NCBI GenBank assembly: GCA_963805915.1
Contig: CAWDWD010000018.1
Span: 124,001-188,000 of the forward strand
DNA from: JAEULH01 sp963805915
GTDB lineage: Bacteria > Pseudomonadota > Alphaproteobacteria > Rhodospirillales > Defluviicoccaceae
Direction: 5' to 3'
Length of the DNA: 64,000 bases
A program made the position numbers and the translations under genes. Positions 8,991 through 17,384 of this stretch are shown piece after piece. The notes under the pieces were generated by a model. It was given only the letters and a program-made list of their open reading frames with translations. It was not told the origin of the DNA and did not search any database. The stretch's first letter is position 1. Every line of letters begins with the position of its first letter.

Positions 8991-9466
8991 CTAATCGTAA
9001 GCGTGGGCTTCCCTGCGGCAACGGTTCTCGAAGGTCTTGAGGTGGCAAAAGGCGGTCCGCAGGCGGGGCGTGAACACCCCAAGGGTGTCCGCCCGCGATA
9101 TCAGATCACCGATGATATGGTCGGCCTCGATCCGATTGCCCGCTTCGACGTCGCGGAGCATGGATGCGGCGAAGACCGAACCGGGCTCGGTCAACAAGTT
9201 GCGCACACGGCTCATCGTTTCCTCGCGCGGAGTCGCGCCGGCGGCGGTGGCGATTGCGGCGCATTCGGCCAGCGTTTCCAGAATGACCGCATCGCCATCG
9301 GGCGCCGCGACGATGTCGCCGACCGGCGCGCGCATCAGACAGGTGACGCCGGCCAAGGTCGCTAGCATCACCCATTTCTCCCACATCTCGAGAAGGATCG
9401 CGTCGCTGTTGCGGAGATCAAAGGCGCCGCGGCCGAGGGTTTCGGCCAGCGCTGCGCAGAACGCCG
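8991..9466 (-). pseudogene. 3' part of a disrupted ketopantoate reductase (panE/apbA-like) gene
   Basis: Open minus-strand frame of 158 codons whose translation (AFCAALAETLGRGAFDL, then NSDAILLEMWEKWVMLA) matches the helical C-terminal ApbA_C domain of 2-dehydropantoate 2-reductase, including the MW-x-KW motif and the late NRIEADHI segment. It is cut off at 9467 by the terminal repeat of an IS6-family fragment. The matching first 12 codons (nucleotide-binding loop) are found at 12399-12434. Residues of roughly 13-165 are missing from the window, so no functional enzyme can be made from this locus. Confidence 0.8.
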
Positions 9467-9627
9467 GGCACCGTCAAGTTGTCTGCCGGGCGTGTTGCCG
9501 GGCCAGCCGGGTTGGCTATGATGCGGCATGACGACGCGCCCCGAACCCCGCTCAGCCGGCTACCGCTACCCCAGCGAAATCATCACGACCGCCGTTTGGC
9601 TGCATTTTCGCTTCCCGCTGAGCCTGC
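9467..9627 (+). mobile_element. IS6-family element, 5' fragment (copy a)
   Basis: This 161-bp stretch matches the first 161 bp of the complete copy at 11550-12398 almost perfectly (one C/T difference changes Tyr to His). It includes the left terminal repeat GGCACCGTCAAGTTG and the transposase start (MTTRPEPRSAGYRYP) through about 34 codons. It ends abruptly where copy b begins in the opposite orientation, sharing two G residues. The remainder of this copy is missing. Confidence 0.85.
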
Positions 9628-10477
9628 GGCACCGTCAAGTTGTTGAGGTGAAGCCCGACGAAGGGCGCGCGGACATCGGCATCGGCGGCATTAGCCGGGG
9701 GTTACGCCGCCAGCCGGGCACCTGTGACCTCAGCCCAGGTCGTGAACGCCAGGGCTCGGGCGGCTCGGTATTCGGCAGCGGGGCGGTGGTCTCGATGGAG
9801 GTGAAAGAGGTTGGCGATCGGATCGTGGATGGAAAGGAAGCGTTGGACCTGTCCGGGTGATTTGAAACGCTTCATCTGTCGTTCTCGCCGGCGGGTCGGC
9901 TGATGCGAGTTCTCTGCCCGGTTGTTGATCCCCTTGTGCCGCCGGTGTTCGACGCCCGGCATGATCTCGCGCTTGGCTGCGGCGTAACTCTGGAGTTTAT
10001 CGGTCACCATCACCCGCGGTGCCCGGCCCTGAGCTTTCATCAGCTTGCGCAACAGTCGTTTAGCCGCTTTCTTGTCCCGCTGGCTCTGCACCAGGACATC
10101 GAGCACGAAGCCATCTCGATCCACCGCGCGCCAGAGGTAATGGTGCTTGCCGGCGATGGTGAGGACGACCTCGTCGAGATGCCACTTGGTCGCCCCGGCG
10201 CGGTTCACGGCGACGCAGGTTGTTGGCGATGTCCCGACCGAATTTCAGGCCCCACTGGCGGATCGTTTCGTAGCTGACCGTAATGCCACGGGCCACCAGC
10301 ATCTCTTCAACCATCCGCAGGCTCAGCGGGAAGCGAAAATACAGCCAAACGGCGGTCGTGATGATTTCGCTGGGGTAGCGGTAGCCGGCTGAGCGGGGTT
10401 CGGGGCGCGTCGTCATGCCGCATCATAGCCAACCCGGCTGGCCCGGCAACACGCCCGGCAGACAACTTGACGGTGCC
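9628..10477 (-). mobile_element. IS6-family element, full length, inverted (copy b)
   Basis: An 850-bp copy in minus orientation bounded by GGCACCGTCAAGTTG at 9628 and its complement ending at 10477. It is one base longer than copy c because of an extra base at 10188/10189 inside the transposase. No 8-bp direct repeats are visible (GAGCCTGC outside one end, ATAAAAGC outside the other), so it did not arrive here by a simple insertion that is still intact. Confidence 0.88.
9702..10416 (-). pseudogene. IS6-family transposase of copy b, frameshifted
   Basis: The first ~75 codons (to RRREPRRGD) and the remaining ~160 codons (from KWHLDEVVLTI) lie in different frames. Comparison with the intact copy shows GACCAAGTGG instead of GACAAGTGG, a one-base insertion at 10188-10189. 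The DDE residues are split: the first Asp (HLDE), the second (VTDK) and the Glu (AENSHQP) are all in the second frame, without the N-terminal DNA-binding helix. Probably inactive. Confidence 0.85.
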
Positions 10478-10647
10478 ATAAAAGCTTTGCGGCTGGACGA
10501 AAGCTGCGCGTGCAGCCATCCTTCTGCTTCTTTCTTTAACCCGCCCCAGTGTCGACGTGCCTGCGCGCCGGTTGAGTTGCGGCATGTGGGCGCTTAGGAT
10601 GCGTTGTCGTCGCAGGAAATCGCCCGATCACTCCGAAGGTCTCTCTG

Positions 10648-11517
10648 ATGCAGGCAGACGTGTTGAGCCGCTTGAAGATCAGTCTCGACAAACGACGGCG
10701 GGCGAAGAAGCTGATGCGACGGGTGCAGACGGCCGACGCGGCTGTCATCTCCATCGGCAAGAGCGGGCGCACGTGGTTGCGGGCGATGGTCTCGCACATC
10801 TACCACCGGCGCTACGGTCTGCCGGCGGAAGAGCTGATCAATTTCGACAACTTCCACGCGCGCCATCCAGCGATTCCGCGCATCCTTTTCACCGGCGTCC
10901 AGCCCGATGACCGGGCGCCGTCCGGGCGGACCTGGGCGGAGGAGGTCGCGGCAGTGGAGCGGGTCGTTCTGCTGACCCGCGATCCACGCGACGTTGCCGT
11001 GTCGTTCTACTTTCAGATGACCGAGCGGGCGACCGAGCGGGAGCTTCGCCGCAAGGGCGTGACGTCGCGCGTCGGCCTCCGCGAGACGCAGATGATCGAC
11101 TTCCTCCTCGACCCGCGCCTCGGCGTGCCGCGCGTCGTTCGCTTCTTGCGCTATTGGGAAAACGCCCTTGCCGCTCATCCGCGCGCCTTGCGTGTGAGCT
11201 ACGAGGCGTTGCGGGCGGACACCGGCGAAGCGTTCGGCCGCGTTGCCCGCTTTCTCGATCCGGCGACGTCCGCCGCTGAAATCTCCGACGCCGTGGCCTT
11301 CGGCGATTTCGGCATGATGCAGGCGCGTGAACGCGCGGGCTTCTTCAACAGCGAGCGGCTACGGGCCAGCGGCGAGACGCCGGAGGCACTCAAGGTCCGG
11401 CGCGGCAAAATCGGCGGGTATCGCGACTATCTCTCCGCTGAGGAGATCCGCATGGTTGAGCTGATGATGCAGTCGCAGCCGACGGATGAAACTCATCCGT
11501 CAGCATCGAACTCCTAA
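10648..11517 (+). CDS. Sulfotransferase domain protein carried between IS6 copies
   Basis: A 289-residue cytosolic-type PAPS-dependent sulfotransferase. The 5'-phosphosulfate loop is at 33-47 (VISIGKSGRTWLRAM) and the 3'-phosphate motif at 111-122 (RDPRDVAVSFYF); the late GGYRDYLSAEE segment is the usual C-terminal P-loop-like region. Acceptor unknown; relatives sulfate polysaccharides or small metabolites. It is the only gene between inverted IS copies b and c and therefore looks like mobile cargo. No PAPS-forming genes are nearby. Confidence 0.8.
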   Translation: MQADVLSRLKISLDKRRRAKKLMRRVQTADAAVISIGKSGRTWLRAMVSHIYHRRYGLPAEELINFDNFHARHPAIPRILFTGVQPDDRAPSGRTWAEEVAAVERVVLLTRDPRDVAVSFYFQMTERATERELRRKGVTSRVGLRETQMIDFLLDPRLGVPRVVRFLRYWENALAAHPRALRVSYEALRADTGEAFGRVARFLDPATSAAEISDAVAFGDFGMMQARERAGFFNSERLRASGETPEALKVRRGKIGGYRDYLSAEEIRMVELMMQSQPTDETHPSASNS

Positions 11518-11549
11518 CGCGCCTCGATGTTGATCGTCAGCGTCCTGCG

Positions 11550-12398
11550 GACACCGTCAAGTTGTCTGCCGGGCGTGTTGCCGGGCCAGCCGGGTTGGCT
11601 ATGATGCGGCATGACGACGCGCCCCGAACCCCGCTCAGCCGGCTACCGCTACCCCAGCGAAATCATCACGACCGCCGTTTGGCTGTATTTTCGCTTCCCG
11701 CTGAGCCTGCGGATGGTTGAAGAGATGCTGGTGGCCCGTGGCATTACGGTCAGCTACGAAACGATCCGCCAGTGGGGCCTGAAATTCGGTCGGGACATCG
11801 CCAACAACCTGCGTCGCCGTGAACCGCGCCGGGGCGACAAGTGGCATCTCGACGAGGTCGTCCTCACCATCGCCGGCAAGCACCATTACCTCTGGCGCGC
11901 GGTGGATCGAGATGGCTTCGTGCTCGATGTCCTGGTGCAGAGCCGGCGGGACAAGAAAGCGGCTAAACGACTGTTGCGCAAGCTGATGAAAGCTCAGGGC
12001 CGGGCACCGCGGGTGATGGTGACCGATAAACTCCAGAGTTACGCCGCAGCCAAGCGCGAGATCATGCCGGGCGTCGAACACCGGCGGCACAAGGGGATCA
12101 ACAACCGGGCAGAGAACTCGCATCAGCCGACCCGCCGGCGAGAACGACAGATGAAGCGTTTCAAATCACCCGGACAGGTCCAACGCTTCCTTTCCATCCA
12201 CGATCCGATCGCCAACCTCTTTCACCTCCATCGAGACCACCGCCCCGCTGCCGAATACCGAGCCGCCCGAGCCCTGGCGTTCACGACCTGGGCTGAGGTC
12301 ACAGGTGCCCGGCTGGCGGCGTAACCCCCGGCTAATGCCGCCGATGCCGATGTCCGCGCGCCCTTCGTCGGGCTTCACCTCAACAACTTGACGGTGCC
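11550..12398 (+). mobile_element. IS6-family element, complete (copy c)
   Basis: An 849-bp element. The right end reads CAACTTGACGGTGCC at 12384-12398; the left end reads GACACCGTCAAGTTG, a one-base departure from the perfect repeat. It carries one intact transposase gene. The flanks (GTCCTGCG and GCCGGTTG) are not direct repeats. Its right end abuts the first 12 codons of the panE-like gene. Confidence 0.88.
11611..12324 (+). CDS. IS6-family transposase
   Basis: A 237-residue DDE transposase of the IS6/IS26 group. It has the N-terminal helix-turn-helix region (MLVARGITVSYETIRQW), the catalytic first Asp in KWHLDEVV, the second in VMVTDKLQSY and the Glu in RAENSHQPTRRRER, with the family-typical YLWRAVDRDG and FKSPGQVQRFLS. 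It appears intact. Elements of this family move by replicative transposition and are known to cause adjacent deletions and inversions, which fits the surrounding structure. Confidence 0.93.
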   Translation: MTTRPEPRSAGYRYPSEIITTAVWLYFRFPLSLRMVEEMLVARGITVSYETIRQWGLKFGRDIANNLRRREPRRGDKWHLDEVVLTIAGKHHYLWRAVDRDGFVLDVLVQSRRDKKAAKRLLRKLMKAQGRAPRVMVTDKLQSYAAAKREIMPGVEHRRHKGINNRAENSHQPTRRRERQMKRFKSPGQVQRFLSIHDPIANLFHLHRDHRPAAEYRAARALAFTTWAEVTGARLAA

Positions 12399-12434
12399 GC
12401 CGGTTGCCCCGGCGCCGAGAAACAGTATTTTCAT
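12399..12434 (-). pseudogene. First 12 codons of the disrupted panE-like gene
   Basis: The minus strand from ATG at 12434 reads MKILFLGAGATG, the Rossmann dinucleotide-binding start of ketopantoate reductase, and then runs directly into the IS copy c terminal repeat. It lies 44 bp downstream of mutT on the same strand, suggesting an ancestral argJ-mutT-panE order. Confidence 0.75.
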
Positions 12435-12478
12435 GGCCCCTCGCTACTGCTCGATGGACGGCAACATGCATGGCCAGC

Positions 12479-12937
12479 CTACAAGAAATCCCGCAACATG
12501 GCGACCAACGGGACGTCGGCCGGGGGCATGGCAAAAGCCGTCATGGCGAGCGGACGAACCCATTTCAGGCCCTGGCCTTCGAGCGGGCTCGGCGTACCCT
12601 TCCACACCCGGCAGAGATAGAGTGGCATCAGCAGGTGGGCGTGGTCGTAGCGGTGCGAGGCGAAGGTGAACGGGGCGAGGCAGCTTTCGGTGATATCGAC
12701 GCCAAGCTCCTCGCGCAGCTCGCGCACAACGCACCCTTCCGGCGTTTCGCCCGCGTGAACCTTACCGCCTGGGAACTCCCACAATCCGGCCATGGACTTG
12801 CCCTTCGGTCGTTGGGCCAAGAGCACCCGGCCGTCGATATCGACCATCGCCACCGCCGCGACCAGCAACAACGGCAGGGGCGGTTCGCCATCGCTGCGTG
12901 CGCGCAGGCAGCCGGGATCAGGACCGGTAAGAGGCAT
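12479..12937 (-). CDS. mutT: 8-oxo-dGTP diphosphatase, MutT-type Nudix
   Basis: 152 residues. The Nudix box GGKVHAGETPEGCVVRELRE followed by ELGV contains the metal-binding Glu residues, and LLAQRPKGKSMAGLWEFPGG is characteristic of MutT rather than other Nudix enzymes. It hydrolyses oxidised dGTP to prevent A:T to C:G transversions. The first ATG overlaps the 3' end of argJ by 20 bp, so the two are probably co-transcribed; the argJ-mutT pairing is common in alphaproteobacteria. Confidence 0.88.
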   Translation of the reverse strand: MPLTGPDPGCLRARSDGEPPLPLLLVAAVAMVDIDGRVLLAQRPKGKSMAGLWEFPGGKVHAGETPEGCVVRELREELGVDITESCLAPFTFASHRYDHAHLLMPLYLCRVWKGTPSPLEGQGLKWVRPLAMTAFAMPPADVPLVAMLRDFL

Positions 12938-14165
12938 TGATATCGATGTAGCCGTGAGTCAGATCGCAGGTCCACACCGTTGCCCGGCCCCCGCCGACGC
13001 TCGCATCGACACCCGCGTCGACGTCGATCTCGACTTCGCTGCCTTTCATGTGCCGGGCTACGGGAGCCTCGTCGTAGCCGGCGACAGGTCCGCCATTCGT
13101 TGCGACCAGAACGCCGCCGATGCTGATGGTCAGCCGCTCCAAATCGATCCGCTCGCCGGCCTTGCCGACGGCCATGGCGATCCGCCCCCAGTTTGCGTCC
13201 TCGCCGGCGATCGCGGTCTTGACCAACGGCGAGTTGGCGATGGAAAGCGCGATCGTCCGCGCCGCGGGATCGCTCTCGGCGCCGGTCACCGTCACCGTTA
13301 TGAACTTGGTGGCCCCCTCGCCATCGCGGATCACTTGCTGGGCGAGGTCGATTAGGACCTCATCGAGGCACCGGCGGAAGTCGTCCAGGCGCGGATCGCT
13401 CGCCTCGCGGACGAGCGCGTGGGCGGCGACACCGGTGGCGAAGGCGAGCAGGGTGTCGTTGGTCGAAGTGTCGCCGTCGACCGTGATGCAATTGAACGAG
13501 CGGCCGGCGCCGTCGTTGAGTAGTGTTTGCAAAGCCGCCGGCGCAATTGCGGCATCAGTGAAGACGAAAGCGAGCATGGTCGCCATGTCCGGCGCGATCA
13601 TGCCGGCGCCCTTGGCGATGCCATTGATGGTCACCGGCCGGTCGTCAATGTGGGTCCGACGCGAGCTGCCCTTGGGAAAGGTGTCGGTGGTCGCGATGGT
13701 CAGGGCCGCGTCCTTCCAGCCGCCGTCGCCGAGCCCGTCGTGGAGCCCGGGCAGTAGGCGAGCGATTTTGTCGGCCGGCAGCTGCTCGCCGATGACACCG
13801 GTCGAGGCCACAAAGATTTCGTTTGCCGGACAGCCCATGAGGCCGGCGGCGGCAATCGCCGTCTGTTGCACCGCCCGCTCTCCGGCCATGCCGGTAAACG
13901 CATTGGCATTGCCGGCATTGACGACCAGGGCCCGAGCCGTGCCACCCGAGACGATCTGCCGGCACCACAACACCGGCGCCGCGGCGGTTTTGGACCGGGT
14001 GAAGACGCCGGCGGCGGCGGTCTCGGGGGGCAACTCGACCAGGAGAACATCGTTGCGATCGCGATAGCGCACCGCCGCCGAGCCGGTTGCATATCGGACC
14101 CCGCGCACCGACGGCATGTCCGGGAACCGCGTAGGAGCCAGGGGCGAAGGCGTGGCTTTGGTCAT
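12918..14165 (-). CDS. argJ: Bifunctional ornithine acetyltransferase / N-acetylglutamate synthase (ArgJ)
   Basis: About 415 residues from ATG 14165; an upstream extension to 14243 has no family resemblance. ArgJ recycles the acetyl group from N-acetylornithine to glutamate in arginine synthesis. The precursor cleaves itself before the nucleophilic Thr in the motif KGAGMIAPDMATMLAF, which is present. Other family segments are VNAGNANAFTG and the C-terminal DLTHGYIDINASYRS. It reads into mutT. Confidence 0.95.
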   Translation of the reverse strand: MTKATPSPLAPTRFPDMPSVRGVRYATGSAAVRYRDRNDVLLVELPPETAAAGVFTRSKTAAAPVLWCRQIVSGGTARALVVNAGNANAFTGMAGERAVQQTAIAAAGLMGCPANEIFVASTGVIGEQLPADKIARLLPGLHDGLGDGGWKDAALTIATTDTFPKGSSRRTHIDDRPVTINGIAKGAGMIAPDMATMLAFVFTDAAIAPAALQTLLNDGAGRSFNCITVDGDTSTNDTLLAFATGVAAHALVREASDPRLDDFRRCLDEVLIDLAQQVIRDGEGATKFITVTVTGAESDPAARTIALSIANSPLVKTAIAGEDANWGRIAMAVGKAGERIDLERLTISIGGVLVATNGGPVAGYDEAPVARHMKGSEVEIDVDAGVDASVGGGRATVWTCDLTHGYIDINASYRS

Positions 14166-14364
14166 GGTCGTGCCTGAACCGTCATGATGTGATTGACCGC
14201 GCCACGGCGCGCTTGTCGCCTGTGTGGCCGACCGATAATGCATAACGGTTCCGTCGGCACAAGGCCATGAGGACGACCGAAGGACAGCTGTGCGTGCGCC
14301 TCCTCGGCCGAGAGGCGGTTTCTCTTATGGCTGACGTGTGTGGGACTTGTGTGGGGGCGGCGAA

Positions 14365-14393
14365 TTGACAGAGACTGCCGCCACGTCTATCTC
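14365..14393 (+). promoter_or_regulatory. Candidate sigma-70 promoter for secA
   Basis: TTGACA at 14365-14370, a 17-bp spacer, and TATCTC at 14388-14393. The -35 box is a perfect consensus match and the -10 box matches at three of six positions. Transcription would begin near 14400, leaving a leader of about 65 bases. Confidence 0.45.
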
Positions 14394-14421
14394 TTCGCGA
14401 ATGGTAGCGATCCGGGCCGAA

Positions 14422-14447
14422 ATTCGGGGCCCGAATCCCCTATTTTT
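14422..14447 (+). promoter_or_regulatory. Palindrome and T-run in the secA leader
   Basis: ATTCGGGGCCCGAAT at 14422-14436 is a perfect inverted repeat, followed at once by CCCCTATTTTT. The pairing ATTCG/CGAAT with a five-base loop gives a short stem ahead of a U-rich stretch, 20 bases before the secA start. It could be an attenuator or merely a weak hairpin. Confidence 0.25.
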
Positions 14448-14466
14448 CGTCTTCTTGGGGTTTTGA

Positions 14467-17184
14467 ATGTTTGGCGTTCTTGCCAGGCGGGTATTTGGCA
14501 CCGCCAACGAACGATTCCTCAAAGGCCTGCGCAAAAATGTCGACGCAGTTAATGCCATCGAACCGGAGCTCGTGGGCCTGAGCGACACCGAGGTGCGCGC
14601 GCGCACCGATACGTTGCGCCGGCGTCTCGAAGCCGGCGAGTCGCTCGACGACGTGCTGGTCGATGCGTTCGCCACCGTTCGCGAGGCGGCCAAGCGGACC
14701 CTCGGCCAACGTCACTTCGACGTCCAGCTCCTCGGCGGCATCGTCCTTCACCGCGGCATGATCGCCGAGATGAAGACCGGCGAGGGCAAGACGCTGGTCG
14801 CGACGCTCGCGGTCTATCTCAACGCGCTCAGCAGCAAGGGCGTCCACGTCGTTACGGTCAACGACTATCTGGCCCAGCGCGACGCCGAATGGATGGGCAC
14901 GATCTACCGCTTTCTCGGCCTCAGCGTCGGCTGCATCTTCCACGGCTTGAGCGATGCGGAGCGGCGCGAGGCCTACGGGTGCGACGTGACCTACGGCACC
15001 AACAACGAGCTCGGCTTCGATTACCTCCGCGACAACATGAAGTTCCGGCTCGAGGAGATGGTCCAGCGGCCGTTCAACTACGCGATCGTCGATGAAGTCA
15101 ACTCGATCCTGGTCGACGAGGCGCGTACGCCGTTGATCATCTCCGGGCCGGCCGAGGATTCCTCGGAGCACTACGTCCGCATGAACCTGCTGATGCCGCG
15201 GCTCGAAGAAGACGATTTCGAGAAGGACGAAAAGGCTCGCTCGGTCAGCTTCACCGAGGCCGGCGTCGAACGGCTCGAAGCGCTCCTGCGCGAGGCCGCG
15301 CTGCTGCAAGAGGGCGATCTCTACGACATCGGCAACATCTCGCTTGTCCACCACGCCAACCAAGCGTTGCGCGCGCACAAGCTGTTCAGCCGTGACACCG
15401 ACTACATCGTCAAGGACGGCAAGGTCATCATCATCGATGAATTCACCGGCCGAATGATGGAGGGCCGGCGTTATTCCGAAGGTCTGCATCAGGCGCTGGA
15501 GGCGAAGGAAGGCGTGCCGATCCAGCAGGAGAACCAGACGCTGGCGTCGATCACCTTCCAGAACTACTTCCGCCTTTACCCCAAGCTCGCCGGCATGACC
15601 GGCACGGCGATGACCGAGGCCGGCGAATTTGCCGAGATCTATAATCTCGAGGTCGTCGACATTCCGACCAATGTTCCATGCATCCGGATCGACGACGATG
15701 ACGAGGTCTATCGGACGGTCCGCGAGAAGTACGACGCCATCGTCGAAAAGATCATCGACTGCCGCGAACGTGGCCAACCGATCTTGGTCGGCACCGTCAG
15801 CATCGAGAAGTCCGAGCTGCTGTCCGAGCTGCTGAAGAAGAAAAAGGTCCCGCATCACGTTCTCAACGCGCGCTACCACGAGCAGGAGGCGAAGATCATT
15901 TCCCAGGCGGGCGTGAGCGGTGCCGTCGTCATTGCCACCAACATGGCCGGCCGCGGTACCGACATTCAGCTCGGCGGCAACGTCGATATGCGGATTAAGC
16001 AGGAGCTCGCCGATCCCAACGACGAAGACGGCAAGGCGCGCATCCGCGCCGAAGTCGCCACCGATCGCGAGAAAGTGCTCGCCGCCGGCGGCCTGTTCAT
16101 CCTCGGCACCGAACGTCACGAAAGCCGGCGGATCGACAACCAGCTGCGCGGCCGGTCGGGCCGCCAGGGCGATCCCGGCGGATCGCGCTTCCATCTGTCG
16201 CTCGAAGACGATCTGATGCGCATCTTCGGCTCGGAGCGCATCGACGGCATGTTGAAGAAGCTCGGCTTGGAAGAAGGCGAGGCGATCATCCATTCGTGGG
16301 TCAACAAGGCGCTGGAAAAGGCACAGCAAAAGGTCGAGGCGCGGAATTTCGAGATCCGCAAGAACCTGCTCAAGTTCGACGATGTCATGAACGATCAGCG
16401 CAAAGTCGTCTACGAGCAACGCAAGGAGTTGATGAGCGCGGAGGACGTGGCGCACACTGTAAGCGACATGCGCCATCAGGTGATCGAGGACTTGGTTGGC
16501 CAGAATATTCCGGAAAAAGCCTACGCCGAGCAGTGGAACATGCATGCGCTGCACGGCGAGATTTTCCGCATCTTTAACCTCGACCTGCCCTTGGCCGACT
16601 GGGGCAAGGAAGAGGGCATCGCCGACGGTGAGATCCGCGAGCGGCTGCTGCAGGCGGCGGACCGGCGGATGGCCGAGAAGGCCGCCAACTTTGGCCCCGA
16701 TGTCATGCGCATGGTCGAAAAGAGCATGTTGCTGCAAATTCTTGACCAAGTATGGAAGGAACACCTGCTGTCGCTAGACCACCTGCGCCAGGGCATCGGC
16801 CTGAGGGCGTACGCTCAGCGCGATCCGCTGAACGAGTACAAGCGCGAGGCGTTTAACCTTTTCAATGCAATGCTTGAGCGGCTGCGCGAGCGGGTCACGC
16901 TGGTTCTCGCCCATGTCGAATTGCGGATGGACCCCGCCGAGGAACCGGCCCTGCGTCCGCCGCAACAAGAAATGCACGAAAGCCGCACCGACCCGGCTTT
17001 TGCCTCGGCCCATGCGCCGGAGCCCGCCGGGGGCGACACGATGACCGCGCCGGTGCGCTCTCGCCAGATCGCGGGCGCCGCCGATCCGCGCGACCCGTCG
17101 ACCTGGGGCCGGGTCTCGCGCAACGCCGCCTGCCCGTGCGGGTCCGGCAAGAAGTTCAAGCACTGCCACGGCCAGCTCGCCTGA
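14467..17184 (+). CDS. secA: Preprotein translocase ATPase SecA
   Basis: 905 residues, normal length. Walker A is in AEMKTGEGKTLVATLAVYLN, the preprotein cross-linking domain follows, helicase motifs include NMAGRGTDIQLGGN and QLRGRSGRQGDPG, and the C terminus has the zinc-binding CPCGSGKKFKHCHG motif that also contacts SecB, whose gene lies at 63128. SecA drives Sec-dependent export at the inner membrane. It is monocistronic here. Confidence 0.98.
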   Translation: MFGVLARRVFGTANERFLKGLRKNVDAVNAIEPELVGLSDTEVRARTDTLRRRLEAGESLDDVLVDAFATVREAAKRTLGQRHFDVQLLGGIVLHRGMIAEMKTGEGKTLVATLAVYLNALSSKGVHVVTVNDYLAQRDAEWMGTIYRFLGLSVGCIFHGLSDAERREAYGCDVTYGTNNELGFDYLRDNMKFRLEEMVQRPFNYAIVDEVNSILVDEARTPLIISGPAEDSSEHYVRMNLLMPRLEEDDFEKDEKARSVSFTEAGVERLEALLREAALLQEGDLYDIGNISLVHHANQALRAHKLFSRDTDYIVKDGKVIIIDEFTGRMMEGRRYSEGLHQALEAKEGVPIQQENQTLASITFQNYFRLYPKLAGMTGTAMTEAGEFAEIYNLEVVDIPTNVPCIRIDDDDEVYRTVREKYDAIVEKIIDCRERGQPILVGTVSIEKSELLSELLKKKKVPHHVLNARYHEQEAKIISQAGVSGAVVIATNMAGRGTDIQLGGNVDMRIKQELADPNDEDGKARIRAEVATDREKVLAAGGLFILGTERHESRRIDNQLRGRSGRQGDPGGSRFHLSLEDDLMRIFGSERIDGMLKKLGLEEGEAIIHSWVNKALEKAQQKVEARNFEIRKNLLKFDDVMNDQRKVVYEQRKELMSAEDVAHTVSDMRHQVIEDLVGQNIPEKAYAEQWNMHALHGEIFRIFNLDLPLADWGKEEGIADGEIRERLLQAADRRMAEKAANFGPDVMRMVEKSMLLQILDQVWKEHLLSLDHLRQGIGLRAYAQRDPLNEYKREAFNLFNAMLERLRERVTLVLAHVELRMDPAEEPALRPPQQEMHESRTDPAFASAHAPEPAGGDTMTAPVRSRQIAGAADPRDPSTWGRVSRNAACPCGSGKKFKHCHGQLA

Positions 17185-17384
17185 TCCGCGCATGGTTGCG
17201 GCCGTCACGGCTCATAATGAAGCGGCCCGTTTCCGCGGCCGGCATCCGGGTGGTGGGCTCGGTTTGATCGTAGGGCGTGGGCCGCCGATGCCGATACCAT
17301 CACCGCAGCCGGCGCCAACCCGTGCGCGAAGGACTTCCTCTTCACCTGAACGGGCCGCGCCGCCGGGTCCGCGGGCCGGACGGG

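Larger units (their letters stand above)
14166..14466. other. Divergent argJ-secA intergenic region
   Basis: About 300 bp between divergent genes. No coding sequence is supported. It holds a good sigma-70-like promoter for secA (14365-14393) and, closer to secA, a small palindrome with a following T-rich stretch (14422-14447). I see no clear argJ promoter. Confidence 0.5.

Noticed and set aside
11550..12398. Composite transposon with target duplications at its outer ends
   Set aside because: No matching 8-bp repeats flank the copies or the whole island, so a classical composite transposition event is not supported; an IS6-mediated rearrangement fits better.
14440..16764. A 774-codon open frame antisense to secA
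   Set aside because: It is a shadow of the GC-rich secA gene: secA is unmistakable, and the antisense product has no recognisable domain and an odd His/Asp/Leu-rich composition.
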